Part shown: in pieces, positions 1-6,739 of the stretch
Numbering within the stretch: position 1 is the stretch's first letter
Layout of the letters: each line of letters opens with the position of its first letter
NCBI GenBank assembly: GCA_934631995.1
Contig: CAKTYF010000093.1
Span: forward strand, 1 to 7,602
Length of the DNA stretch: 7,602 nucleotides
Source: an uncultured Eggerthellaceae bacterium
Lineage (GTDB): Bacteria > Actinomycetota > Coriobacteriia > Coriobacteriales > Eggerthellaceae
Reading direction: 5' to 3'
The notes under the pieces: model-generated
Told to the model about the DNA's origin: nothing
What the model saw: only the letters and a program-made list of their open reading frames with translations
Databases searched by the model: none
Program-made: the position numbers and the translations under genes

Positions 1-17
1 GCATAATACTGCTATTC

Positions 18-42
18 GCCGAGCAAAAACACCGCTCTCGGC
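18..42. other. Imperfect inverted repeat upstream of the operon
   Basis: GCCGAG at 18-23 is matched by CTCGGC at 37-42 around a 13-nt loop. It is followed by AT-rich sequence (AATTATTAAA) rather than a run of T. It could be the weak terminator of a gene lying before the window, or an operator, but neither role can be shown. The arms and their positions are seen directly; any function is a guess. Confidence 0.3.
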
Positions 43-67
43 AATTATTAAACGTTTACCAATTGCC

Positions 68-98
68 TTCAGACGTAACGAGAATTTTTCGCTATCAT
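68..98 (+). promoter_or_regulatory. Weak candidate promoter for the atp operon
   Basis: A TATCAT hexamer at 93-98 (5 of 6 to TATAAT) is preceded by TTCAGA at 68-73 (4 of 6 to TTGACA) with a long 19-bp spacer. It would start transcription near 105 and give a leader of about 85 nt. The match is poor, and the true promoter may lie elsewhere: CATAAT at 2-7 is another -10-like hexamer, but its -35 would be outside the window. Confidence 0.2.
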
Positions 99-118
99 AC
101 ACAAGGCTAAGTTGGCAA

Positions 119-152
119 CACAAATTGCGCTTCAAAACGATGCGCGTTTGTG
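119..152 (+). promoter_or_regulatory. Hairpin in the putative 5' leader of the atp operon
   Basis: CACAAA at 119-124 pairs with TTTGTG at 147-152. Inside that, GCGC at 127-130 pairs with GCGC at 142-145, giving ten base pairs with a small internal mismatch and an 11-nt loop (131-141). The structure ends about 20 nt before the purine-rich ribosome binding site (173-183) of the first gene. It may stabilise the 5' end of the mRNA. The pairing is visible in the sequence; the role is inferred. Confidence 0.4.
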
Positions 153-190
153 ATAGAAAGCGACAATAGGAAAGGGAAGGGGGCCAGAGC

Positions 191-481
191 GTGTCAATCG
201 TGCTTGCTGTCATCATTGGTGCCGTTGTGGGTGCCGCGGGTTTTATCTCCGTGTTCAAGATGGCAACGCGTGCGCGCAAAATGCTGGCAACGAACAGCGT
301 TGGTTCGCTGGGTCTGCTTGTTCTAAGCCTTCTGATTTCTACTCTTGTCATGCTGGCAGCTATTGCTGTGTGCGCCAATTTTGCACGGGATGTGTTATTG
401 CCTTTCGTTTTGGCCCTGGTGGTGGGCTTGAGCGCAACGGCAATCATATATGGTGTTAACTCGAATAGAAAAAAGCAGTAA
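191..481 (+). CDS. Small three-helix membrane protein in the atpI position (putative ATP synthase protein I)
   Basis: This 96-residue protein is almost entirely hydrophobic, with three probable membrane helices at about residues 2-23, 38-62 and 67-89, a basic loop after the first helix (residues 24-31, containing three basic residues) and a basic tail (RKKQ). It starts with GTG. An in-frame TAG at 167-169 excludes earlier starts beyond a few codons, and a purine-rich ribosome binding site (GGAAGGGGG, 175-183) sits 7 nt upstream. It ends 15 bp before atpB and reads as the first gene of the operon. In many bacteria this position holds AtpI, an accessory protein that helps assemble the c-ring. 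AtpI is usually longer (about 120-130 residues, four helices), and I see no diagnostic family motif, so the identification rests on position and topology. Confidence 0.65.
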   Translation: MSIVLAVIIGAVVGAAGFISVFKMATRARKMLATNSVGSLGLLVLSLLISTLVMLAAIAVCANFARDVLLPFVLALVVGLSATAIIYGVNSNRKKQ

Positions 482-496
482 GAGGAAGGGTTCTTT

Positions 497-1297
497 ATGG
501 AACTTACCGGCGATGCGTTAGCTGATATTGCTGAACCGATCGAGGAACTAAGCGGCTCATTCGCTTCCGTTCCCGTTATTGATTTCGGATTCTTCAGCAT
601 TACGCAGTATACGTTTTGGCTCATTATTATTATGGCGCTGGTGCTTATCGTGGTTCTTGCCGCTGCAAAGCGCGTAAAGCTCAAGCCCGAGGGTCGTTTT
701 GTGGGCATGGTCGAATATGGCTACGATGCCGTTCGACGCAACATGGGCGAAGGTGCTATCGGTCACGGCTTTGAGAAGCACATGCCGTTTTTGGCTTCGC
801 TGTTCTTCTTTATCCTGATCGCAAACGTTGTTGGTCTGATTCCCGGTGCTAAGACCCCCACGGGTTCTTTGAGCATTACCTGGGCATTGGCTATTGCTTC
901 GTTTGTGTACTTCAATTACTGGGGCATCAAGGCTAAGGGCGGCCTGGGCTATTTGAAGTCCATCGCTCCTTCGGGCCTTCCTAAAGTGATGGTCCCCATC
1001 ATCTGGTTCTTCGAACTCATCTCTTTGATTCTTCGTGCGCTCACGTTGGCCGTTCGTCTTTACGGCAACATGTTCGCTGGTCACATGATTCTGGGCATCT
1101 TCGCTATTTTGACTCAGGTGTTTATCGCCGAGGTCGCCGTTGCGGGCGCAGGCTTTCTTGCTGGTCTGCCGGCTATTGCCTGGTTCCTGTTCCTGGTTGT
1201 CATGTACGCGCTGGAATGCCTGGTTGCGTTCCTACAGGCATACGTGTTCACCATTCTTTCTGCCGTTTACGTTGGTCTGGCAACCAGCGATCACTAA
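497..1297 (+). CDS. atpB: ATP synthase Fo subunit a
   Basis: Subunit a (266 residues) is the membrane stator protein that forms the two proton half-channels beside the c-ring. The hallmark segment is clear: LAVRLYGNMFAGH at residues 184-196, in which Arg187 matches the essential arginine of the family (E. coli Arg210). His196 and Glu240 occupy the positions of E. coli Glu219 and His245, so the acid/histidine pair is present but swapped; Gln247 matches E. coli Gln252. Hydrophobic helices lie at about 38-57, 97-116, 125-142, 165-183, 188-215 and 226-262. The ATG has an AGAGGAAGG ribosome binding site at 481-489. The 101-bp gap to atpE is the largest in the operon. The identification is certain by family signature and context. 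Confidence 0.97.
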   Translation: MELTGDALADIAEPIEELSGSFASVPVIDFGFFSITQYTFWLIIIMALVLIVVLAAAKRVKLKPEGRFVGMVEYGYDAVRRNMGEGAIGHGFEKHMPFLASLFFFILIANVVGLIPGAKTPTGSLSITWALAIASFVYFNYWGIKAKGGLGYLKSIAPSGLPKVMVPIIWFFELISLILRALTLAVRLYGNMFAGHMILGIFAILTQVFIAEVAVAGAGFLAGLPAIAWFLFLVVMYALECLVAFLQAYVFTILSAVYVGLATSDH

Positions 1298-1312
1298 TAT
1301 CTTGGTTACTCT

Positions 1313-1374
1313 GCCTGGAAAAAGCCCAGGCTGGTACATATATAGGTAACTAGTTTCAGGGAAAGGCCCTGGAA
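1313..1374 (+). promoter_or_regulatory. Two tandem hairpins in the atpB-atpE intergenic region
   Basis: Hairpin 1 pairs GCCTGG (1313-1318) with CCAGGC (1326-1331) around a 7-nt loop. Hairpin 2 pairs TTTCAGGG (1354-1361) with CCCTGGAA (1367-1374), including one G-U pair, around a 5-nt loop. Neither is followed by a run of T, so they do not look like terminators. CCAGG at 1326-1330 is also complementary to CCTGG at 1368-1372, so an alternative long-range fold is possible. They lie just before the strong ribosome binding site of the c-subunit gene. They may adjust mRNA stability or translation to the high copy number of subunit c; that role is inferred. Confidence 0.5.
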
Positions 1375-1383
1375 CATCCAACA

Positions 1384-1389
1384 AGGAGG
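1384..1389 (+). promoter_or_regulatory. Strong ribosome binding site of atpE
   Basis: AGGAGG lies 9 nt before the ATG of atpE in an A-rich context (AAACAAACA). It is the best Shine-Dalgarno match among the membrane-sector genes here, which fits the need for many c subunits per complex. Confidence 0.8.
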
Positions 1390-1398
1390 AAACAAACA

Positions 1399-1617
1399 AT
1401 GGAGACAACGATTGTTCTCGCCGCTCTGAAGGTCGTAGGCTACGGCCTGGGCACCCTGGGCCCTGGTATTGGTCTGGGTCTTGCAGCTTATGGTATGTGC
1501 GTCGGTTCCGCACGTCAGCCCGAGCTTGCCGGCAAGCTGTTCACCAACGCCCTGATCTTCGGCGCTTTGGCTGAAGCTTTGGCCTTGATCGGCTTTGTTA
1601 CCACCTTCATCTTCTAG
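1399..1617 (+). CDS. atpE: ATP synthase Fo subunit c (proteolipid)
   Basis: Subunit c (72 residues) is a two-helix hairpin; a ring of copies forms the rotor that carries protons. Helix 1 contains the glycine-rich packing stretch GPGIGLG at residues 21-27. The polar loop has the conserved Arg39-Gln40-Pro41. Helix 2 contains the ion-carrying carboxylate Glu59 in ALAEALAL. The residue after Glu59 is alanine rather than Ser/Thr, and Leu26 occupies the place of the glutamine used by sodium-binding c subunits such as that of Ilyobacter. Proton coupling is therefore expected. The length is typical, and the start is fixed by AGGAGG 9 nt upstream. The gap to atpF is 41 bp. Confidence 0.97.
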   Translation: METTIVLAALKVVGYGLGTLGPGIGLGLAAYGMCVGSARQPELAGKLFTNALIFGALAEALALIGFVTTFIF

Positions 1618-1658
1618 TTCTTGCTAAGCAAACACATCGAATTAAGAAGGAAGGTGGA

Positions 1659-2258
1659 ATGGTGAAAACAGGAAAGAAACTGCTGGCCGCAACAGGCTTG
1701 GCGTCTGCCCTCGTTTGCGCGCTTCCAACCTTCGCGTTTGCGGCAGAAGAGGGTGGCATTTCAGCAATCCTGCCGGACATGAATGAGTTTGTTCCTATGC
1801 TCATCGCCTTCATCATCATTGTTGTTGTGCTGGCCAAATTCGGCTGGCCCATGTTTGAAGGCATCATGGTTCGTCGCGAGACTGCCATCAAGGAAAGCCT
1901 GGAGAAATCCGAGGCTGCTCGCATCGAAAGCGAGAAGTTGCTGGAAGAATACAAACAGCAGCTCGCCGAAGCAAAAGCGCAGGCGTCTCAAATCGTTGCT
2001 GACGCAAAGAAGGCCGGCGAATCTGTTAAAGCCGACATCGAGGGCAAAGCCCAGGTGGAAGCCGCTAACATGATTGAAAAGGCGAAAGTTGCCATTGAAG
2101 CCGAAAAGAAGCAGGCGGTGCATGAGCTGCAAAGCTCCGTTGCCGACTTGACGGTTTCCGTTACGGCTCGCATCGTGGGTGAAGATTTAAGCGACGATGA
2201 GCATCGCGCAATCATCGAACGCTACGTGAACGAGGCAGGTAGCTTCAATGCCGAATAA
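1659..2258 (+). CDS. atpF: ATP synthase Fo subunit b with an N-terminal signal-peptide-like extension
   Basis: Subunit b (199 residues) is the dimeric peripheral stalk that links Fo to the F1 head. The membrane anchor is at about 44-63 (VPMLIAFIIIVVVLAKF), followed by the family-typical GWP and the RRETAIKESL stretch. A long charged alanine-rich helix (about 72-160) should form the coiled coil, and the C-terminal part (about 160-199) should contact delta and F1. Unusually, residues 1-29 look like a cleavable signal peptide: lysines at 3, 6 and 7, a hydrophobic core at 8-22, and an AFA motif at 26-28. The protein is about 40 residues longer than the 156-residue E. coli subunit, largely because of this leader. 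The ATG follows an AAGAAGGAAGGTGG ribosome binding region. The 3' end overlaps atpH by 11 nt. Confidence 0.95.
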   Translation: MVKTGKKLLAATGLASALVCALPTFAFAAEEGGISAILPDMNEFVPMLIAFIIIVVVLAKFGWPMFEGIMVRRETAIKESLEKSEAARIESEKLLEEYKQQLAEAKAQASQIVADAKKAGESVKADIEGKAQVEAANMIEKAKVAIEAEKKQAVHELQSSVADLTVSVTARIVGEDLSDDEHRAIIERYVNEAGSFNAE

Positions 2259-2826
2259 CCGCCACCTTGAACAAGGAAAAGTTCTTACGTATGCATCTGT
2301 CCTGCTTGACAGCGCATACGAGGCTGGTGGCCAAGACGCCGTTCTCGAGGTGCGCGACCAGTTCGAAGCCATCGTCAAGGTGATTCGTTCGAACATGGAC
2401 CTTGCAGGCGCATTGAGCGACACCTCTGCTGAGCCCGCGCGTCGTGCGGATGTTGCGCGCGGCACGTTTGCGGCGTGCAACCAGGCTTTGGCTGAAACGC
2501 TGGCCGTTATGGCAGAGCGCGGCGATGTTGACCTGGTGAACCGCATTTACGCGAGCTTTGTGGAGCAGCTTGAACGCAAGTTGAACGTTGCCATTGTGGA
2601 CGTTACCACGGTAGTGCCCCTGGACGATCATCTGCGTGAGGTAATTATCAATAAGGTTGAGGCCGATTTGGGATCCAAGATCGTTCTTCGCGAGCGCCTT
2701 GATAAATCCCTTCTTGGCGGCATTCTTATAACAGCAGGCGGTAAGCGCATTGATGCTTCGGTAGCTAGCAAGCTCGAAGTCGCGCGCACCGCACTTAAAC
2801 AAACTACGGACGGAGGTGAATGCTAG
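2248..2826 (+). CDS. atpH: ATP synthase F1 subunit delta (OSCP homologue)
   Basis: Delta (192 residues) sits on top of the alpha3-beta3 head and joins it to the b stalk. An alpha-helical N-terminal domain occupies about 5-110. The C-terminal part carries the most conserved stretch of the family: GGILITAGGKRIDASVASKL at about 157-176, with the Gly-Gly pair at 157-158 and Asp169. The start overlaps the last 11 nt of atpF and has only a weak AGGCAGG (2233-2239) upstream, so translation probably depends on ribosomes finishing atpF. The stop codon TAG at 2824-2826 shares its last base with the GTG start preferred for atpA. It is a separate gene, unlike the b-delta fusion of mycobacteria. Confidence 0.95.
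   Translation: MPNNRHLEQGKVLTYASVLLDSAYEAGGQDAVLEVRDQFEAIVKVIRSNMDLAGALSDTSAEPARRADVARGTFAACNQALAETLAVMAERGDVDLVNRIYASFVEQLERKLNVAIVDVTTVVPLDDHLREVIINKVEADLGSKIVLRERLDKSLLGGILITAGGKRIDASVASKLEVARTALKQTTDGGEC
2812..2818 (+). promoter_or_regulatory. Ribosome binding site that decides the atpA start
   Basis: GGAGGTG at 2812-2818 lies inside the end of atpH. Its core GGAGG ends only 3 nt before the ATG at 2820 but 9 nt before the GTG at 2826. Normal spacing therefore favours the GTG, which overlaps the atpH stop as TAGTG. Confidence 0.7.
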
Positions 2827-4391
2827 TGACTGAAATCACCGCACAGTCCATCAACGATGCTTTGCGTCAGCAGCTCGACAAGCTGGATACCAGCGTTGAG
2901 ACGCGCGAAGTAGGTACCGTTATCTCGATCGGCGACGGTATTGCGCGTATCGATGGATTGAAAGACGCCATGGCAGGCGAACTTCTGGAATTCGTCGGGG
3001 CAAATGGCCAATCCGTATTCGGCTTGGCTCAGAACCTTGAAGAAGACGAAGTGGGCGCCGTTTTGCTGGGCGATGTCACCGCAATCAAGGAAAACGATCA
3101 AGTTAAAACAACGGGTCGTATCGTTGAGGTTCCGTCGGGCAAGGAAATGCTCGGCCGTGTAGTGAACCCCCTCGGTATGCCTATCGATGGCAAGGGCCCC
3201 ATTAAGGCCGAAGGCTATCGTCCCGTTGAATTCAAGGCTCCGGGCGTTATCTCCCGTAAGCCGGTTCACGAGCCCATGCAGACGGGTATCCTGGCTATTG
3301 ACTCCATGATTCCCATCGGACGTGGCCAGCGTGAACTTATCATTGGCGACCGTCAGACCGGTAAGACTTCGGTTGCGGTAGACGCCATCATCAACCAAAA
3401 GGGTCAGAACATGATCTGCATTTATGTTGCAATCGGCCAGAAGGCATCCACGGTTGCAAATATCTGCCAGACCTTCGAGCGTTACGGCGCCATGGAGTAC
3501 ACCATCGTCGTTTCCGCTACGGCATCTGATTCCGCACCGTTGCAGTACATCGCTCCTATGGCGGGCGCTGCAATTGGCGAATACTTCCTGTACAACGGCG
3601 AAGATGGCCAGCCAGCTTCCGCTACGAATCCGGGCCGTCACGTGCTCATCGTATACGATGACCTGTCCAAGCAGGCCGTTGCTTACCGTCAGATGTCGTT
3701 GACCCTGAAGCGCCCCCCGGGACGCGAAGCATATCCTGGCGACGTTTTCTACCTGCATTCACGCTTGCTGGAACGCGCCGTTAAGATGTCCGATGAGAAC
3801 GGTGCCGGTTCTATGACCGCTCTGCCTATCATCGAGACTCAGGCTGGCGACGTTTCTGCATACATTCCGACCAACGTTATTTCCATTACCGATGGTCAGA
3901 TTTACTTGCAGACCGACTTGTTCTTCCAGGGTCAGCGCCCCGCTGTTGACGTAGGTATCTCCGTTTCCCGCGTTGGTGGTGCCGCGCAGATCAAGGCTAT
4001 GAAGCAGCAGGCAGGCTCTTTGCGTTTGGACTTGGCTTCCTATCGCGAACTGCAGGCATTTACGCAGTTCGGCTCCGATTTGGACAAGGCTACGCAGGAT
4101 CAGCTGACGCGTGGTGCTCGTATGACCGAGCTGCTGAAGCAGGGTCGTTACCTGCCGATGCCCGCCGAAGAGCAGTCCCTTGCTATCTTCGCAGGCAACA
4201 AGGGCTTCTTGGACGACCTGCCTGTTTCCGATGTTGTTCGTTTCCGTACGGAAATGCTGGACTACATCCGCAGCGCAAAGCCGGAAGTTCTCGCAATGCT
4301 CGTGAAGGAACGGAAGTACACCCCCGAAATCGAGGCTGCAGCAGTGGATGCCATTACGGCGTTCAAGGCACAGTTCGCTGTCTCGGAATAG
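2826..4391 (+). CDS. atpA: ATP synthase F1 subunit alpha
   Basis: Alpha alternates with beta in the catalytic head, binds a non-exchanging nucleotide, and supplies the arginine finger. From the preferred GTG the product has 521 residues; an ATG two codons earlier (2820) would give 523. In the 523 numbering, the Walker A motif GDRQTGKT is at 176-183. The Walker B-type strand ending in YDD is at about 275-281, and PGREAYPGDVFYLHSRLLER is at 300-319. The finger arginine is Arg384 in SVSRVGGAAQ. Compared with Bacillus or E. coli alpha from memory, there are 12 extra residues (261-272, EDGQPASATNPG) between the EYF helix and the Walker B strand. They are in frame, so this is an insertion and not an error signature. 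The gap to atpG is 11 bp. Confidence 0.97.
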   Translation: MTEITAQSINDALRQQLDKLDTSVETREVGTVISIGDGIARIDGLKDAMAGELLEFVGANGQSVFGLAQNLEEDEVGAVLLGDVTAIKENDQVKTTGRIVEVPSGKEMLGRVVNPLGMPIDGKGPIKAEGYRPVEFKAPGVISRKPVHEPMQTGILAIDSMIPIGRGQRELIIGDRQTGKTSVAVDAIINQKGQNMICIYVAIGQKASTVANICQTFERYGAMEYTIVVSATASDSAPLQYIAPMAGAAIGEYFLYNGEDGQPASATNPGRHVLIVYDDLSKQAVAYRQMSLTLKRPPGREAYPGDVFYLHSRLLERAVKMSDENGAGSMTALPIIETQAGDVSAYIPTNVISITDGQIYLQTDLFFQGQRPAVDVGISVSRVGGAAQIKAMKQQAGSLRLDLASYRELQAFTQFGSDLDKATQDQLTRGARMTELLKQGRYLPMPAEEQSLAIFAGNKGFLDDLPVSDVVRFRTEMLDYIRSAKPEVLAMLVKERKYTPEIEAAAVDAITAFKAQFAVSE

Positions 4392-4402
4392 GAAGGTAAT
4401 GT

Positions 4403-5299
4403 ATGCCTAACCTTCACGACATAGAAAGGCGCATCAGCTCCGTCACTTCGACGAAGCAGGTCACTCGCACCATGGAAATGGTTGCGGCCGCCAAGATTCG
4501 CCGCGCAACCGATCGTGTTGACGCGTCAACGCCGTATTCCAACTCCATGATGGAGATGCTGGCACATGTCGCGCAGCAGGCGGGTGGCAGCGGCAGCGCC
4601 CTACTGAGCAAGCACGATGAAATCAAAAACGTGCTGCTGGTTGTTGTCGTGTCGGATAGAGGCCTTGCGGGCGGTTTCAACACAAACGTGTTGCGCGCCG
4701 CAGAGCGTCTTATGAAAGAAAAGCAAGCTGCCGGCGCTGCCGTGCAGGTTGTAGCATGTGGCAAGAAAGCGCTGGGCTACTTTACGTATCGTAATGTGGC
4801 TCCCGCGCTTGAGTTCAAGGACATGTCCGCCGATCCTACGGTGGAAGAGGCCTCGAGCATTGCCGCTTATGCAATTGGTGGATACGAAGCAGGCAGCCTT
4901 GACGAGGTGTACTTGATTTACAACCACGCCAAGAATGCTGCCGAGCAGATTCTTCGCACGGAACTGGTGCTTCCGGTTGATACCGAAGCGCTTCTGGGCA
5001 ATGCGAAGAATGCGGAAGGCGAAGAGCAAAGCGCTTCTACGGGCGTTGAGTTCGAGCCCGATGCCGAAAGCGTTTTGAACGGCCTTTTGCCTGCTTACGT
5101 GCGCACCACGTTGTACCACGGCCTTATTGATTCGGCTGCTGCCGAGCAAGGGGCTCGTCGTACGGCCATGAAATCGGCGACCGACAACGCCAATGAAATG
5201 GTTCAAACTTTGACCCGAGTATATAACCGCGTACGCCAAGGTGCTATTACCACGGAAATCACCGAAATCGTGGGTGGCGCTGCGGCATTGGAGGAATAA
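4403..5299 (+). CDS. atpG: ATP synthase F1 subunit gamma
   Basis: Gamma (298 residues) is the central shaft that rotates inside the alpha3-beta3 head and attaches to the c-ring. The N-terminal helix is recognisable (ERRISSVTSTKQVTRTMEMV at 8-27), as is the SDRGLAGGFN motif at 84-93. The C-terminal helix (about 245-292) ends in the conserved YNRVRQGAITTEITEIVGGA. The variable acidic region at about 198-222 has no cysteine pair, so the redox switch of chloroplast gamma is absent. The ATG has GGAAGG 6 nt upstream (4391-4396). The stop codon is immediately followed by the atpD start (TAAATG). Confidence 0.97.
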   Translation: MPNLHDIERRISSVTSTKQVTRTMEMVAAAKIRRATDRVDASTPYSNSMMEMLAHVAQQAGGSGSALLSKHDEIKNVLLVVVVSDRGLAGGFNTNVLRAAERLMKEKQAAGAAVQVVACGKKALGYFTYRNVAPALEFKDMSADPTVEEASSIAAYAIGGYEAGSLDEVYLIYNHAKNAAEQILRTELVLPVDTEALLGNAKNAEGEEQSASTGVEFEPDAESVLNGLLPAYVRTTLYHGLIDSAAAEQGARRTAMKSATDNANEMVQTLTRVYNRVRQGAITTEITEIVGGAAALEE

Positions 5300-6739
5300 A
5301 TGGCTGAGACTATTGAAAATGCATCGGCCACTAAGGGCATCGGACGTATTGTCCGCATCGTCGGCGCTGTTGTTGACGTTGAATTTTCGCCGGAGAACAT
5401 GCCGGCAATTTATAACGCCCTGACGGTTCATGCAACTACCAAGGCTGGTGTTATTGACACCATCCTTGAGGTGCAAATGCACCTCCCGGGTGACTTGGTC
5501 CGCTGCGTGGCCATGTCGTCCACCGATGGTCTGACTCGCGGTATCGAAGTAACTGACACTGGTTCTCCTATCATGATGCCTGTTGGCCCCAACACTTTGG
5601 GCCGCATTTGGAACGTTATGGGACAGCCTGTTGACGGCAAACCGATGCCCGAGATTGACAAGTGGATGCCCATCCACCATCCTGCTCCTGCATACGAAAC
5701 GCTGACCACCTCTACCGAGATTTTCGAAACCGGTATTAAGGTTATCGACCTGATCGAGCCCTACGTTAAGGGTGGTAAGACCGGTCTGTTCGGCGGTGCT
5801 GGCGTAGGCAAGACCGTTTGCATTCAGGAACTCATCAACAACCTGGCTCAAGAGCACGGCGGCACGTCCGTATTTACTGGCGTTGGCGAGCGTACTCGCG
5901 AGGGTACCGACCTGTTCATCGAAATGAGCGAGTCCGGCGTTGTAAACAAGACCTGCTTGGTTTACGGTCAGATGAACGAGCCTCCCGGAGCACGTCTTCG
6001 CGTTGGCTTGGCAGGCCTTACCCAGGCTGAATACTTCCGTGACCAGGGCCAGGATGTTCTGTTGTTCATGGACAACATCTTCCGCTTTACCCAGGCTGGT
6101 TCCGAAGTATCCGCTCTGTTGGGTCGTATGCCCTCTGCTGTAGGCTACCAGCCCACGCTGGCTACGGAAATGGGCGACCTGCAGGAACGCATTACGTCCA
6201 CCACGACGGGCTCCATTACGTCCGTTCAGGCCGTTTACGTTCCCGCCGACGACTTGACCGACCCGGCTCCTGCAACGACGTTTACCCACTTGGACGCAAA
6301 GACCGTTCTTTCGCGTTCCATTGCTGAACTGGGTATTTACCCGGCTGTTGACCCGCTGGACTCTTCTTCCCGCGCGCTCGATCCCGAGATCGTTGGCGAA
6401 GAGCACTATCGCGTTGCGGTAGGCGTTCAGCAGATTCTGCAGAGCTACAAGGACCTGCAGGACATCATTGCCATTTTGGGTATGGACGAACTTTCCGAAG
6501 AGCAGAAGCTTACCGTTAACCGTGCGCGTAAGATTCAGAAGTTCTTGGGTCAGCCGTTCCACGTGGCAGAGGTCTTCACCGGCAACCCCGGTAAGTACGT
6601 TAAAGTCGAGGATACCGTGCGTTCCTTCGCCGAGATCCTTGATGGCAAGTGCGACCACATTCCCGAGCAGTGCTTCGTTTACAAGGGAGCCATCGAGGAC
6701 GTTTACGCCGCATATGCCGAGATGCAGAAGGCTGAATAA
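5300..6739 (+). CDS. atpD: ATP synthase F1 subunit beta (catalytic)
   Basis: Beta (479 residues) carries the catalytic sites that make or hydrolyse ATP. The Walker A motif GGAGVGKT is at 165-172, with Lys171 and Thr172 binding phosphate and magnesium. GERTREG at 196-202 supplies the catalytic Glu197, and the Walker B Asp258 ends LLFMD. Spacings from Lys171 to Glu197 (26) and to Asp258 (87) equal those of E. coli beta. The alpha/beta signature PAVDPLDSSS is at 348-357. The DELSE loop at 396-400 that contacts gamma is intact. The ATG abuts the atpG stop and is served by GGAGG at 5290-5294. The stop overlaps the atpC start by one base (TAATG). Nothing catalytic is missing. Confidence 0.98.
   Translation: MAETIENASATKGIGRIVRIVGAVVDVEFSPENMPAIYNALTVHATTKAGVIDTILEVQMHLPGDLVRCVAMSSTDGLTRGIEVTDTGSPIMMPVGPNTLGRIWNVMGQPVDGKPMPEIDKWMPIHHPAPAYETLTTSTEIFETGIKVIDLIEPYVKGGKTGLFGGAGVGKTVCIQELINNLAQEHGGTSVFTGVGERTREGTDLFIEMSESGVVNKTCLVYGQMNEPPGARLRVGLAGLTQAEYFRDQGQDVLLFMDNIFRFTQAGSEVSALLGRMPSAVGYQPTLATEMGDLQERITSTTTGSITSVQAVYVPADDLTDPAPATTFTHLDAKTVLSRSIAELGIYPAVDPLDSSSRALDPEIVGEEHYRVAVGVQQILQSYKDLQDIIAILGMDELSEEQKLTVNRARKIQKFLGQPFHVAEVFTGNPGKYVKVEDTVRSFAEILDGKCDHIPEQCFVYKGAIEDVYAAYAEMQKAE

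Noticed and set aside
2..169. Frame open from the left edge to a TAG at 167-169, as if it were the 3' end of an upstream gene
   Set aside because: The 55-codon translation is rich in Arg and Lys, resembles no family I know, and runs through the AT-rich, hairpin-bearing region. It is probably chance, but a partial gene cannot be fully excluded.
1621..1631. Small inverted repeat TTGC-TAA-GCAA between atpE and atpF
   Set aside because: Only four pairs with a 3-nt loop and no T-run; such repeats are expected by chance.
2823..3758. Open frame of 311 codons on the minus strand, opposite atpA
   Set aside because: Antisense shadow of a conserved gene, with no ribosome binding site or domain that would support it.
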